Shown: positions 15,249-24,422, counted from the first letter of the stretch. The stretch: 64,000 bases of DNA from Micromonospora sp. NBC_00421 (GCF_036017915.1 NZ_CP107929.1:3786001-3850000), one strand, 5' to 3'. The notes: generated from the sequence alone by a model not told the origin. A program made the numbers and translations.

Positions 15249-17021
15249 GTGTCTTCCGGCTTCGGTGAACTGACCCTCCAGGCGCAGCACCTGGTGTCCG
15301 CCGGCGACCTGGCCGGTGCCCAGCGTCTGCTCGCCGACGCGCTGACCGACGCGGATCCCCGCCCCGACCACGCCTCCCCCGAGTTGACCGAGGCCGCCGG
15401 GCTCCAGGCCCGGCTGCTGGTCACCCTCGGTGAGCCGCACTCGGCACGAGGCTGGGCCGCCTTCGCGTACGCGGCGTCGAGCCGGTTGTACGGCATTTCC
15501 GACCAGCGGACCATCTCGGCGGCGGCCACCCTGGCGGCGGTGCTGCACCGGGTCGGCAGCGACGTCCGTGCCGCCCGGCTCTACTCCGAGGTGATCCTGG
15601 AGCTGACCGCGCACGACGGCCCCGAGTCGCTGCGGGTGCTCGCCGCGCACGCCGACCTGGCCACCGTGGAGTATGCCCGGGGTCAGTGCGCCCAGGCCCG
15701 CGAACGTCTGCAGGACGCCTGGGAGCTGCACCGCGAGGTCTACGGCGACGGGCACGCCAGCGGGATCAAGATGCTCGCCCGGCTCGGCGCGATGCAACGC
15801 GACTGCGGCCGGTTCGACGAGGCCCACGACAACCTCGCCCTCGCCCGCGAGCTGGCCCGCCAGCACCTGGCCGCCGACGACCCGCTGGCCCGGCAGGTGG
15901 CCGCGCTGGCCCGGGCCGCCGCCGACCCGGACCACGTCTGCGACGACGAGCCCACCCCGGAACGCGACGCACCTGTGGTGCCGGCCGCCCGCACCCCGCC
16001 ACCCGCCGAGGGGCCACCGGACCTACCGGCTTGGTCGGCCGGGGCGGTGCCACCCGACGAGCCCTACCCGCCGACGGTGCCCGGCCAGCGGCTTCCCGCC
16101 GAGGACACCGGTTACCCGCAGGGCACCGGACGGCCACGCCCCTTCGACCACCCGGGCAGCTTCGCAGCGCCCGGCCACCCGACCCCCACCGGCTATCCCA
16201 CCCCCGACAGCAACCCGGCAGCAGGCGGCTACCCCGCCGGCAGCAGCTATCCGGCCGGGTCCGACTACCCGGCCGGATCGGACCAGGTCGGGAACGACGG
16301 TCACTGGTCGTCCGGCAGCGGCTACCCGGCCGGGTCCGACCAGGTCGGGGACGGCGGGCACTGGTCGTCCGGGTCGGCGGCCGCCGGGATGGCCGGGCCC
16401 GGGGCAACCGGCGGTGGGCGGGAATACCGTTACGCCCCGCCGCCGACGCAGGGCCACCCCGACGAGGAGGCCCCGGGGGTACGCCGGATCGGGCCGCCGA
16501 CCCCGACGGTGGACCCGTCCCGGCTGCTGCCCGTGCTGGTGCCCCGCAGACACGCCCCGCCCCCACGCCGCCCGGGTGCCGTACCACTTGTGGCGGCCGG
16601 GGTCGCGGTGATGCTGCTCGGCGCCGTCGCGGTGATCGCCGGAGTGTCCGGGGTGGGTGGCTCGGGCGACCCGCAGCCCGTCGTACCGAGCAGTCCCGTG
16701 GCCACCCCGACCGCCGCCGGTACGCCGAACGCCGCGCCGCCCGCCTCGCCCGGTACCCCGCCGGGGCGGGTGACGCTCCGCGACCGGCCCGACGGCATCG
16801 CGCTGACCTGGACGTACCCGGCCGGTGGCGAGGGCCCGGTGGTCCTCTCCGCCGGGCAGGCCGGGCAGGACCCGCGCCCGTTCGAAACCCTGCCGCCCGG
16901 CACGGACAGCTTCGTCGTGCACGGTCTGGACCGCACCACCAACTACTGCTTCACCGTCGCCGTGGTCTGGTCCACCGACGTGGTGGCGCGGGCGAAACGG
17001 GTCTGCACCACCCGCCGCTGA
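15249..17021 (+). CDS. TPR protein with a membrane helix and extracellular fibronectin-III-like domain
   Basis: 590 residues from a GTG. Residues ~1-220 are helical tetratricopeptide-like repeats (LQAQHLVSAGDLAGAQRLLADAL, ARLYSEVILELTA, AQARERLQDAWELHREVYG). Residues ~225-420 are a Pro/Gly/Tyr-rich disordered linker with a duplicated unit (YPAGSDQVG...GHWSSGS). A single membrane helix lies near 445-470, then a Ser/Thr/Pro stalk and a C-terminal beta domain of FN3 type (GRVTLRDRPDGIALTWTYP...NYCFTVAVVW). This predicts cytoplasmic TPRs joined across the membrane to a surface domain. The role is unknown; a scaffold or signalling function is plausible. Confidence 0.75.
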   Translation: MSSGFGELTLQAQHLVSAGDLAGAQRLLADALTDADPRPDHASPELTEAAGLQARLLVTLGEPHSARGWAAFAYAASSRLYGISDQRTISAAATLAAVLHRVGSDVRAARLYSEVILELTAHDGPESLRVLAAHADLATVEYARGQCAQARERLQDAWELHREVYGDGHASGIKMLARLGAMQRDCGRFDEAHDNLALARELARQHLAADDPLARQVAALARAAADPDHVCDDEPTPERDAPVVPAARTPPPAEGPPDLPAWSAGAVPPDEPYPPTVPGQRLPAEDTGYPQGTGRPRPFDHPGSFAAPGHPTPTGYPTPDSNPAAGGYPAGSSYPAGSDYPAGSDQVGNDGHWSSGSGYPAGSDQVGDGGHWSSGSAAAGMAGPGATGGGREYRYAPPPTQGHPDEEAPGVRRIGPPTPTVDPSRLLPVLVPRRHAPPPRRPGAVPLVAAGVAVMLLGAVAVIAGVSGVGGSGDPQPVVPSSPVATPTAAGTPNAAPPASPGTPPGRVTLRDRPDGIALTWTYPAGGEGPVVLSAGQAGQDPRPFETLPPGTDSFVVHGLDRTTNYCFTVAVVWSTDVVARAKRVCTTRR

Positions 17022-17102
17022 CCCCCACCCCACCCTGCCCCACCCCGCCCACCCCCACCCTGCCCCGCCCTGCCCCGCCCCGTCCCGCCCCGCCCTGCCT
17101 CC

Positions 17103-17243
17103 GTTGATCAAGAGGTTCACGCCACCCACAACGCAATTCTTGACGTAAACCCCTTGATCACCGCCTCAACCACCCCACTCGCTCGGGTGATCAAGAGGTT
17201 TACGTCAGGTGGGGCAGGTGGGGTGACGTAAACCTCTTGATCA
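17103..17243. repeat. Four copies of a ~20-bp intergenic repeat forming hairpins
   Basis: The unit TGATCAAGAGGTTTACGTCA occurs as a variant at 17103-17121, inverted at 17141-17160 (one mismatch), direct at 17188-17207 and inverted at 17224-17243. The last two are perfect 20-bp inverted copies 16 bp apart, so they form a strong hairpin. The array separates the TPR-FN3 gene from the convergent histidine kinase and may terminate both. It looks like a dispersed REP-type repeat. Confidence 0.7.
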
Positions 17244-17247
17244 ACTC

Positions 17248-17301
17248 GGGCGGACGGGCGGACGGGCGGACGGGCGGACGGGCGGACGGGCGGACGGGCG
17301 G
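17248..17301. repeat. Tandem GGGCGGAC microsatellite
   Basis: Just under seven consecutive copies of the 8-mer GGGCGGAC follow directly after the hairpin repeat array. It is non-coding and probably variable in length between strains. Confidence 0.85.
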
Positions 17302-17395
17302 GCCCACTGCACCGTCCGGGGCGCCACGCTTGCCTGGCAGCGCTCAGGCCACGCCGCGCCGCGCCGCGCGGGTCACGCCGAGGCGCGGCGACGGT

Positions 17396-18952
17396 TCAGT
17401 CGGGGTCCGGCAGGATCGGTAGGCGTAGCCGGACCAGCAGGCCGGGGTCGGCGTCGGCGAGTTCGACCGTGCCACCGCTCCGACGGACCAGCTCCCCGAC
17501 GATGGCAAGGCCGAGCCCGGCACCGCCCGCGTCCCGGGCACGGCCCTCGTCCAACCGGGTGAACCGGCGGAACACCCGCTCCCGGTCCGCGACCGGGATG
17601 CCCGGCCCGTCGTCGGTCACCGTCACCAGGTGGTACGCCCCGTCCACCGCCGGCTCGACCGCCAGCACGACCCGGGTACGGGCGTGCCGGACGGCGTTGT
17701 CGACCAGGTTCCCCAACACCCGCCGCAGTTCGTCCGGAACACCTACCGTCCACGCCGACCCCGACTCCGCAGCGACGGTGACGACCGGCGACACCGACGG
17801 ACCACCAACATCCGACGACACGGACGCAGCGGTGAGGGCCGACGGCACGGACGGACCGGTGACAGCCGGCGACACGGACGGACCACCGACAGCCGGCGAC
17901 ACGGACGTAGCGGTGAGGGCCTGCGGTGCGGGCGTCGCGGTGGCGGCGACCGGGGGGCTCGGCCAGCGGGCGGCCAGCTCGGCGAGCAGTCCGCCCAGTT
18001 CCACCGGTTCCGCCTCGCGTGGGGGGCCGGCCCGCTGCGCCGGCTGCTCGTCGAGCCGGGCCAGCAGCAGCAGGTCGTCGACGAGCCGGCCCAGCCGCTC
18101 GGTGTCGGCGAGCAGGTCGGCGGCGACCGCAGGCCAGTCGGACCGCTCACCGAGACGCTGGGCCACCTCCAGCTCGGTACGCATGTTCGTCAACGGGCTA
18201 CGCAGCTCGTGCGCCGCGTCGGCGAGGAACGCCCGCTGCCGGGCACGGGCCGCCGCCAACCGGTCCAGCATGTCGTTCAGGGTGACCGCCAGCCGGTGGA
18301 TCTCGTCCTGCGAGGCGGGCACCGGCAGCCGGTCGGCCGCGTCCCGGCCGGTGATCTCGGCGGCCCCGCTGCGCAACGCCTCGACCGGGCGCAGGGTAGC
18401 CCCGACCACCCGCCAGGCGACCACCGCGAGCAGCGCCACCAACAGCGGAAAGGCGACCAGCAGCACCGTCCGGGCGGCCTGGGTGGCGTGTCGGACGTCC
18501 ACCGTGGAGCGACCCACCAGCACGGTCAACGGCTCTCCCGCCGCCTGGGCCGGCACCGCCACCACCCGCACCGGCCCCTCCCAGCCGAGCCGCTGGCCGG
18601 GCACCACCGTCCGCCGCCGGCCGTCCCCGGCGAGCTGGCCGGGGCGGACCATGGGCACCAGCCGGTCCGCGTCGATGGAGGCGGCCCGGATCCGTCCGGC
18701 CGAGTCGACCACCTGCACCCGCAACTGCCCGCCGGCCACCGGCAGCGGATCAGGCAGGGCATCCTCACCGGCCAGCCGGGCGACCGCGTCGGCCGTCCGG
18801 AACGCCTCCTCGTCGACTGTGCGTTGCAGCGTCCAGCCCAGCGCCACCAGCAGCACCACCCCGCCCAGGGCCAGCCCCACCGAGAGCCCCGCCACCCCGA
18901 GCACCATCAGCCGGGCGCGCAGGCCCAGCACCGGCCAGCGGGGGCGTCTCAC
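17396..18952 (-). CDS. HAMP sensor histidine kinase with a repeat insertion in the kinase domain
   Basis: 518 residues. Membrane helices at ~13-38 and ~161-181 flank an extracellular sensor of ~120 residues; HAMP spans ~182-235; the phospho-accepting His is H248 in AHELRSPL; N-box NLVDNAVRH at ~415-423; G boxes DDGPGIP and AGGAGLGLAIV follow. Between the dimerisation helices and the N-box (about 331-397) sits a Ser/Val/Pro-rich low-complexity insert with repeats such as GGPSVSP and TGPSVPSALTA, absent from normal kinases. Its start overlaps the response-regulator stop (ATGA), forming a classical pair. Confidence 0.9.
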   Translation of the reverse strand: MRRPRWPVLGLRARLMVLGVAGLSVGLALGGVVLLVALGWTLQRTVDEEAFRTADAVARLAGEDALPDPLPVAGGQLRVQVVDSAGRIRAASIDADRLVPMVRPGQLAGDGRRRTVVPGQRLGWEGPVRVVAVPAQAAGEPLTVLVGRSTVDVRHATQAARTVLLVAFPLLVALLAVVAWRVVGATLRPVEALRSGAAEITGRDAADRLPVPASQDEIHRLAVTLNDMLDRLAAARARQRAFLADAAHELRSPLTNMRTELEVAQRLGERSDWPAVAADLLADTERLGRLVDDLLLLARLDEQPAQRAGPPREAEPVELGGLLAELAARWPSPPVAATATPAPQALTATSVSPAVGGPSVSPAVTGPSVPSALTAASVSSDVGGPSVSPVVTVAAESGSAWTVGVPDELRRVLGNLVDNAVRHARTRVVLAVEPAVDGAYHLVTVTDDGPGIPVADRERVFRRFTRLDEGRARDAGGAGLGLAIVGELVRRSGGTVELADADPGLLVRLRLPILPDPD

Positions 18953-19605
18953 GGGCTCAGCCGGTAGCCGGCGCCCCGGACGGTCTCCAACCGGTCCCGG
19001 CCGATCTTGCGGCGCAGGTAACCGACGTAGACCTCGACCGCGTTCGGGGCGGTCCGCATGCTGGCGTCCCAGACGTGATCCAGCAGCTCGGTCTTGGAGA
19101 TCACCTCGCCGGGCCGGCGGATCAGGTACTCCAGCAGGGCGAATTCCCGGGCGGTGAGCACCACCTCGGCGTCGGCCCGGGTGACCCGTCGGCGGGCCGG
19201 GTCCAGCCGCAGATCACCGACGGCGAGCACGGTCGGCCGTTCCGGGGCGCCCCGCCGCAGCAGCGCCCGCAGCCGGGCCAGCAGCACCACGTACGAGAAG
19301 GGCTTGGTCAGGTAGTCGTCCGCCCCGCAGTCCAACCCGTCGGCCTGGTCGTACTCGCCGTCCTTGGCGGAGAGCATCAGCACCGGCAGCCAGTGCTCGT
19401 CGGCGCGCAACCGGCGGACCACCTCGTAGCCGGACAGGCCGGGGAGCATCACGTCGAGGATCATCGCGTCGTAACCGCCGTGCCGGGCGGCATCCAACCC
19501 GGTCGGCCCGGTGCCCGCGGTGTCCACCACGAACCCCTCGGCGGTCAGGCCCCGCTGCAGCGCCGCCGCCAGCCGCGCCTCGTCCTCCACCACCAGCACC
19601 CGCAT
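18949..19605 (-). CDS. OmpR-family response regulator
   Basis: 218 residues. Receiver domain: acidic pocket VEDE near residues 6-9, phospho-acceptor Asp in LDVMLPGLSG, switch Thr/Ser in MLSAKD, Lys in LTKPFS. C-terminal winged helix of the OmpR/PhoB type: LTAREFALLEYLIRRPGEVISKTEL, then NAVEVYVGYLRRKIGR and VRGAGYRL. The ATG at 19605 begins MRVLVVEDE, the natural start. It is first in an operon with the sensor kinase and divergent from the LolA/RseB-like gene, a likely target. Confidence 0.92.
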   Translation of the reverse strand: MRVLVVEDEARLAAALQRGLTAEGFVVDTAGTGPTGLDAARHGGYDAMILDVMLPGLSGYEVVRRLRADEHWLPVLMLSAKDGEYDQADGLDCGADDYLTKPFSYVVLLARLRALLRRGAPERPTVLAVGDLRLDPARRRVTRADAEVVLTAREFALLEYLIRRPGEVISKTELLDHVWDASMRTAPNAVEVYVGYLRRKIGRDRLETVRGAGYRLSP

Positions 19606-19700
19606 AACCCCAGCCTGCCACCCCGACGCGAGCGACCGGGAGGCCGTCCTCAGCCGGTTCACAGCACCGGACCGGCAGGATGGCCCCAGGAGGTGTCGTC

Positions 19701-20852
19701 ATGTCCTTACTGAAAAACCGTTCCACCCTGCGGTGGCTGGTGCCGCTGGCCGCCGCGGTCACCGTCGTCGGCGGAGGTGCCGCGATCGGCACGTTCGCGG
19801 CGAACGCCGAACCCGCCCTGCCCCCGCGCAGCGCCGCCCAGCTTCTCGTCGACCTGCAGACCGCCCGGCTGGACGGGCTGTCCGGCACGGTGGTGCAGCG
19901 CGCCGATCTCGGGCTGCCGCCGCTGGCCGGGCTGGCCGGTGGGGATGCCGCGCTGCTCACCGGCACGCACACCCTTCGGGTCTGGTACTCCGGGCCGGAC
20001 CGGCAGCGGGTCGCGCTGCTCGACACCCTCGGCGAGCGGGACGTCGTCCGCTCCGGCCGGGACGTGTGGACCTGGGACAGCAAGGCCAACACCGCGACGC
20101 ACCGCACCCTGCCGGAGTCGACCGGGCGGGCGGCGGAGGGCGCGTTGCCGGTCACCCCGAAGGAGGCCGCCGAACGGGCCCTGGCCGCCGTCGACCCGAG
20201 CACGCTGGTCACCACCGGCCGGTCGGCCACCGTCGCCGGTCGGGACGCGTACGAGTTGGTGCTCACCCCGCGTGACCAGGCGTCCCTGGTGCACCAGGTG
20301 CGGATCGCCATCGACGCGACCGAGCACGTGCCGTTGCGGTTCGAGGTGCTCGCCGACGGTGCCGACCAGCCGGCCTTCGAGCTGGCCTTCACCCAGGTCG
20401 ACTACCGGCGGCCGGACGCCGACCAGTTCACCTTCAACCCGCCGCCCGGGGTGAAGGTGACTGAGGCGACCGGTGACCGCCCGGGGCCGAAGGCCGGCGC
20501 GCACCCGAAGGCGGGGGCCGGGAAGCCCGACGCGGCGCAGCGGCCCGACGCGGACGGCGACGCCGGTCTGCGTACCGTCGGGACCGGCTGGACCACGGTG
20601 CTGGTGGCGCGGACGGACGCGGCGGACGCGGCGCGGACCCCGGCCGGCGGTGCGGCGAAGCCCGGACCGGGTGACGGTCCCGGCGCGGCCCAGGCCCTCG
20701 ACCTGCTCAACGGGTTGCCGAAGGTCAGCGGGGACTGGGGCAGCGGCCGGTTGTTCAGCGCGAAGCTGTTCAGCGTGCTGCTCACCGACGACGGACGGGT
20801 GCTCGCCGGAGCGGTGACGCCGGAGCGGCTCTACCAGGCCGCGCGCGACTGA
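19701..20852 (+). CDS. Exported LolA/RseB-fold protein (DUF2092-like)
   Basis: 383 residues. It begins with a signal peptide (basic MSLLKNRSTLRW, hydrophobic stretch, ...AANAEP). The mature part resembles LolA/RseB-type half-barrels that bind acyl chains: LSGTVVQRADLGLPPL, TLRVWYSGPDRQRVALLDTLGERDVVR, DVWTWDSKANTATH, AYELVLTPRDQASLVHQVRIAIDA, PLRFEVLADG. A disordered Ala/Gly/Pro/Lys segment separates a C-terminal domain (LNGLPKVSGDWGSGRLFSAKLFSVLLTDDGRV). AGGAGGT lies at ideal spacing. Divergence from a two-component system suggests an envelope-stress role (inference). Confidence 0.75.
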   Translation: MSLLKNRSTLRWLVPLAAAVTVVGGGAAIGTFAANAEPALPPRSAAQLLVDLQTARLDGLSGTVVQRADLGLPPLAGLAGGDAALLTGTHTLRVWYSGPDRQRVALLDTLGERDVVRSGRDVWTWDSKANTATHRTLPESTGRAAEGALPVTPKEAAERALAAVDPSTLVTTGRSATVAGRDAYELVLTPRDQASLVHQVRIAIDATEHVPLRFEVLADGADQPAFELAFTQVDYRRPDADQFTFNPPPGVKVTEATGDRPGPKAGAHPKAGAGKPDAAQRPDADGDAGLRTVGTGWTTVLVARTDAADAARTPAGGAAKPGPGDGPGAAQALDLLNGLPKVSGDWGSGRLFSAKLFSVLLTDDGRVLAGAVTPERLYQAARD

Positions 20853-20870
20853 TCATCCCGTACGCGACGA

Positions 20871-20916
20871 CCCTCGGGGGTCCGGGCCGGCGAAAGCCGG
20901 TGCGGGCCCCCGAGGG
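20871..20916 (+). terminator. Intrinsic terminator after the LolA-like gene
   Basis: CCCTCGGGGG (20871-20880) pairs perfectly with CCCCCGAGGG (20907-20916); an inner CCGGC-gaaa-GCCGG hairpin stacks within the loop. It sits 18 bp after the stop codon. Confidence 0.7.
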
Positions 20917-21144
20917 CTGTCCGGCCCCGCGCTGCCTGTCCCGGCCCCACCCCGGTACTCGGTGGAGGGGTGCGGCGCAGGCAGCGGCGGTGCCAGGCAG
21001 CGGCGTGGGAGTGTGACGAGGGTCGGGAACGGGCGCAGGCTTGGTACGGACGGCCGCAGGCGGTATCTTAAGCAGTTCCCGAAACAAAAGAAGGAATGAC
21101 CAGAAGGCCATTCCAGAAGCAATTCTAAGCGACGAGGAGACGGC

Positions 21145-23475
21145 TTGTCAATGCGCCCGGACGAGCTGCGGCAACACGATGACGAGATCGGCCGCGAGCA
21201 GACGTACGTCTCGATGCTCTACGGCCGGCTGGACGACCTGCGTGAGCAGGCCGCCCGGCGGCTCACCGACGAATTGCGCGCCGGTGGCGGCGGCACCCAG
21301 CAGGACCGCTCCCAACGCGACAGCGCTGTCCGGATGTACGCCGACCAGGTCGAGCAGTTCTCGGCGGTCGAGCAGGGGCTGGCCTTCGGCCGGCTCGACG
21401 GCGCCGACGGCAGCCGGCACTACGTCGGCCGGATCGGCATCTTCGACAACGACGGTGACTACGACCCGCTGCTGATGGACTGGCGGGCGCCGGCCGCCCG
21501 ACCCTTCTATCTCGCCACCGCCGCCAACCCGCAGGGCATCCGGCAACGGCGGCACCTGCGCACCCGGGAACGCAAGGTCACCGGCCTCAACGACGAGGTG
21601 CTGGACATCCAGGCGGCCTCCCCCACCGGCCACGAGGAGCTGACCGGCGAGGCGTCCCTGCTCGCCGCGCTCGACGCCGGGCGTACCGGCCGGATGCGGG
21701 ACATCGTCGAGACCATCCAGGCCGAGCAGGACCGGATCATCCGGGCCGACCTGCCGGGGGTACTGGTCGTGCAGGGCGGGCCGGGCACCGGTAAGACGGC
21801 CGTCGCGCTGCACCGCGCCGCGTACCTGCTCTACACCCACCGGCAGCAGCTCTCCACCCGGGGCGTGCTGCTGGTCGGGCCGAACGCCACCTTCCTGCGG
21901 TACATCTCCCAGGTGCTGCCGGCGCTGGCCGAGACGGGCGTGCTGCTCAGCACCCCGGGCGACCTCTTCCCCGGGGTCAGCGCCCGCCGCACCGAGCCGG
22001 CCCGGACCGCCGCGCTCAAGGGGCGGGCGGTGCTGGCCGAGGTGCTCGCCGCCGCCGTACGGGACCGGCAGTGGGTGCCCGACGAACCGCTGGAGATCGA
22101 ACTGCCCCAGCGGGAGGTGCTGCCGCTCGACCCGGCGACCGTACGCCGGGCCCGGGACCGGGTCCGGCGTACCGGCCGCCCGCACAACCTGGCCCGCGCC
22201 CTGTTCGACATCGAGATCGTGCACGCCCTGGCCGACCAGGTCGCCGAGCGGATCGGCGCCGACCCGCTCGGCGGGGAGAACCTGCTGGAGGAGGCGGACC
22301 GCGCCGAGATCCGCCGGGAACTGCGGGAGGAACCGGAGATCACCGCCGCGCTGGACAGGCTCTGGCCGGTGCTCACCCCGCAGCGCCTCCTCGCCGACCT
22401 GTACGCCTCCCCGGAGCGGATCGCCGCCGCCGCGCCGATGCTCACCGACGCCGAACGCGCCCTGCTGCACCGCCCGGCCGGCGGTGGCTGGACGCCTGCC
22501 GACGTGCCGCTGCTGGACGAGGCCGCCGAGCTGCTCGGCGAGGACGAGCGGGCCGCCGCCGCCCGCCGGGAACGGATCCGCTCCTTCCAACGCGAGTACG
22601 CCGAGGGCGTGCTGGACATCGCCCGGGGCTCCCGCTCGATCGACGTGGAGGACGACGCCGACGGCGGCGAGATCCTCGGTGTCACCGACCTGATCGACGC
22701 CGAGCGGCTGCTGGAACGGCAGGAGGAAACCGACCGGCTGACCACCGCGCAGCGGGCCGCCGCCGACCGGAGCTGGGCGTTCGGCCATGTCATCGTCGAC
22801 GAGGCGCAGGAGCTCACCCCGATGGCCTGGCGGCTGCTGATGCGCCGCTGCCCGAGCCGGTCGATGACCATCGTCGGGGACGTGGCGCAGACCGGCGCGC
22901 TGGCCGGCACCCCGTCCTGGGCCGAGGCGCTGGAACCGTACGTCGCGCAGCGGTGGCGGCTGGAGGAGTTGACGGTCAGCTACCGCACCCCGGCCGAGAT
23001 CATGGCGGTCGCCGCCGAGGTGCTCACCGGGATCGACCCGGCACTACGCCCACCCCGCTCGGTACGCCGCAGCGGCGTACCACCGTGGGACCGGACGGTC
23101 GGGGCGGACCGGCTCGCCGCCGAGCTGGTCGAGGCGGCCAACCGGGAGGCCGCCGGGCTGGCCGGTGCCGGCTCGGATGCCCGTCCGGGTGACCGGGAGG
23201 GGCGGCTCGGGGTGATCGTGCCGGCCAGCCGGGCCGACGAGCTGGCGAGCGTCGTGCTGGCCGCGCTACCCGAGGCGGCGGTGGGCGAACAACCCGAACT
23301 GGAGAGCCGGGTGGTGCTGCTCACCGTCGGCCAGGCCAAGGGCCTGGAGTTCGACTCGGTGCTGGTGGTCGACCCGGACGGGATCGTCGCCGAGTCCCCG
23401 CGCGGGCGCAGCGACCTCTACGTCGCACTGACCCGCGCCACCCAACGCCTGGGCGTGCTCCGCCCCACCCCCTGA
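21145..23475 (+). CDS. helD: HelD-family RNA-polymerase-associated ATPase
   Basis: 776 residues, in the size range of actinobacterial HelD. An N-terminal coiled-coil (DDEIGREQTYVSMLYGRLDDLREQAARRL) precedes a superfamily-1 motor split by a helical insert: P-loop GGPGTGKT at ~211-218, VDEAQE, GDVAQTG, and VALTRATQRL as the last helicase motif. HelD proteins are not true helicases; they pry nucleic acid off stalled RNA polymerase and some give rifampicin tolerance. A TTG at 21145 is chosen because GAGGAG lies five bases upstream; an ATG at 21151 is the alternative. Monocistronic. Confidence 0.85.
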   Translation: MSMRPDELRQHDDEIGREQTYVSMLYGRLDDLREQAARRLTDELRAGGGGTQQDRSQRDSAVRMYADQVEQFSAVEQGLAFGRLDGADGSRHYVGRIGIFDNDGDYDPLLMDWRAPAARPFYLATAANPQGIRQRRHLRTRERKVTGLNDEVLDIQAASPTGHEELTGEASLLAALDAGRTGRMRDIVETIQAEQDRIIRADLPGVLVVQGGPGTGKTAVALHRAAYLLYTHRQQLSTRGVLLVGPNATFLRYISQVLPALAETGVLLSTPGDLFPGVSARRTEPARTAALKGRAVLAEVLAAAVRDRQWVPDEPLEIELPQREVLPLDPATVRRARDRVRRTGRPHNLARALFDIEIVHALADQVAERIGADPLGGENLLEEADRAEIRRELREEPEITAALDRLWPVLTPQRLLADLYASPERIAAAAPMLTDAERALLHRPAGGGWTPADVPLLDEAAELLGEDERAAAARRERIRSFQREYAEGVLDIARGSRSIDVEDDADGGEILGVTDLIDAERLLERQEETDRLTTAQRAAADRSWAFGHVIVDEAQELTPMAWRLLMRRCPSRSMTIVGDVAQTGALAGTPSWAEALEPYVAQRWRLEELTVSYRTPAEIMAVAAEVLTGIDPALRPPRSVRRSGVPPWDRTVGADRLAAELVEAANREAAGLAGAGSDARPGDREGRLGVIVPASRADELASVVLAALPEAAVGEQPELESRVVLLTVGQAKGLEFDSVLVVDPDGIVAESPRGRSDLYVALTRATQRLGVLRPTP

Positions 23476-23571
23476 CAGCCCCCACCCCTGACGCCCTGCC
23501 CCGCCCCATCCCCTTTTGTGACGCCCTGCCGCGTCCCGCCGGGTCCCCGTGACTCGCAAGATCGTGCTGCA

Positions 23572-23801
23572 ACATGGATGTCAACACCGTTGCGTTAACG
23601 CCGTGGGTGGCTCTGGTCAACCCGGGACAGGAAGTGCCCGATCGGGGAGCGGGGTGGGCCCGCTCGGCGATCATGGAGTGGTGGTGCCGACCTTGGGGGT
23701 TCTACGGGCGTTCTGTTACCCACCACAACTCCATGATCGGCGAGGCAGCGGTGGTTGACGAACAGCCGTTCCACCTAACGCAACGGGGTTGACATGGATG
23801 T
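23572..23801. repeat. Nested inverted-repeat element
   Basis: Outer arms 23572-23597 and 23776-23801 (26 bp, 23 matches, containing GTCAACnCCGTTGCGTTA) enclose inner arms 23663-23679 and 23728-23744 (17 bp, 16 matches, CTCGsCGATCATGGAGT). No ORF lies between. The arrangement resembles a small non-autonomous palindromic element or paired dispersed intergenic repeats. Confidence 0.6.
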
Positions 23802-23839
23802 AGTGGCCTCCCCACGTGGGGAGGCCACTACATCCATGT
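23792..23839. repeat. 48-nt perfect palindrome without a loop
   Basis: Bases 23793-23838 are a flawless 46-bp palindrome centred on ACGT (CATGGATGTAGTGGCCTCCC and its complement), and one more A-T pair extends it to 48. It overlaps the right arm of the nested element. Long loopless palindromes are unstable in replication, so its preservation is notable. Confidence 0.9.
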
Positions 23840-23923
23840 TCGAGCGTGATCAAGGGTATCGACCGCCCACGACGGAGCGGGTGTCGCGAGTGCCGGGCGC
23901 ACTGATTCGGTCGGGATGCCGGG

Positions 23924-24010
23924 CCCGACCTGGTGAGCACGCGGCACATCCGCGCTGTCGCTCGGTGGGTCAGACCCGACCAGGTGAGCACGCGGCACAT
24001 CCGCGCTGTC
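23924..24010. repeat. Direct duplication of a 36-bp segment
   Basis: CCCGACCnGGTGAGCACGCG and the following 16 bases occur at 23924-23959 and 23975-24010 with one mismatch. The second copy runs into the stop codon of the minus-strand gene at 24009, so the repeat borders its 3' end. Confidence 0.8.
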
Positions 24011-24422
24011 AGTCGTCGGAGAAGTCGCCGATCTCGACGGCGCTGGCGGCCTGGTCGCTGACGGGGCCACCGGTCGGGGTGCTCAGGCCACCGGTGGTGG
24101 CGTCGCCGGTGGTGGTCGGGGCCACCGCACCCGGGTGTCGTTCGGGTTGTCGGGCGACCCGGCGGACGCTGGCCGGGCCGGCGGTGCCGCCGGTGGTGGT
24201 CACCGCGCCCTGGCCCCGGGTCGGGCCGCCGTCGCGCAGCACCTCCGGGTCGATCGGCACGTCGGCCACGTCGTCCGGGTCGTCCTCCTGGATGGCCCGG
24301 GTCACGTCGACCTGGGGCACGGTCACCTCGTCGAGTGCCCCGGGGCCGTACACCCCGGCGGTGAGCCGGTCCTCGGCCTGCCGGACGGACTGTCGGAACC
24401 TGTCGTTCTCGCCCACGTTCAT
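24009..24422 (-). CDS. Small acidic protein of unknown function
   Basis: 137 residues, hydrophilic and disordered-looking. The N-terminal ~60 residues are helical and acidic (NDRFRQSVRQAEDRL, TRAIQEDDPDDVADVPIDPE); the rest is Gly/Thr/Pro-rich and ends VEIGDFSDD. No cysteine, membrane helix or known motif is present. The ATG at 24422 has GAGG only two bases away, whereas the GTG at 24416 has it eight bases upstream, so GTG may be the true start. No operon partner. Confidence 0.5.
   Translation of the reverse strand: MNVGENDRFRQSVRQAEDRLTAGVYGPGALDEVTVPQVDVTRAIQEDDPDDVADVPIDPEVLRDGGPTRGQGAVTTTGGTAGPASVRRVARQPERHPGAVAPTTTGDATTGGLSTPTGGPVSDQAASAVEIGDFSDD

Noticed and set aside
17248..17301. CRISPR-like repeat array
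   Set aside because: 8-bp units with no spacers; simple tandem repeat. No cas genes in the window.
21000..21145. Rifamycin-associated element (RAE) upstream of HelD
   Set aside because: I looked for the 19-bp palindrome known upstream of rifamycin-inducible genes and did not find a convincing match.
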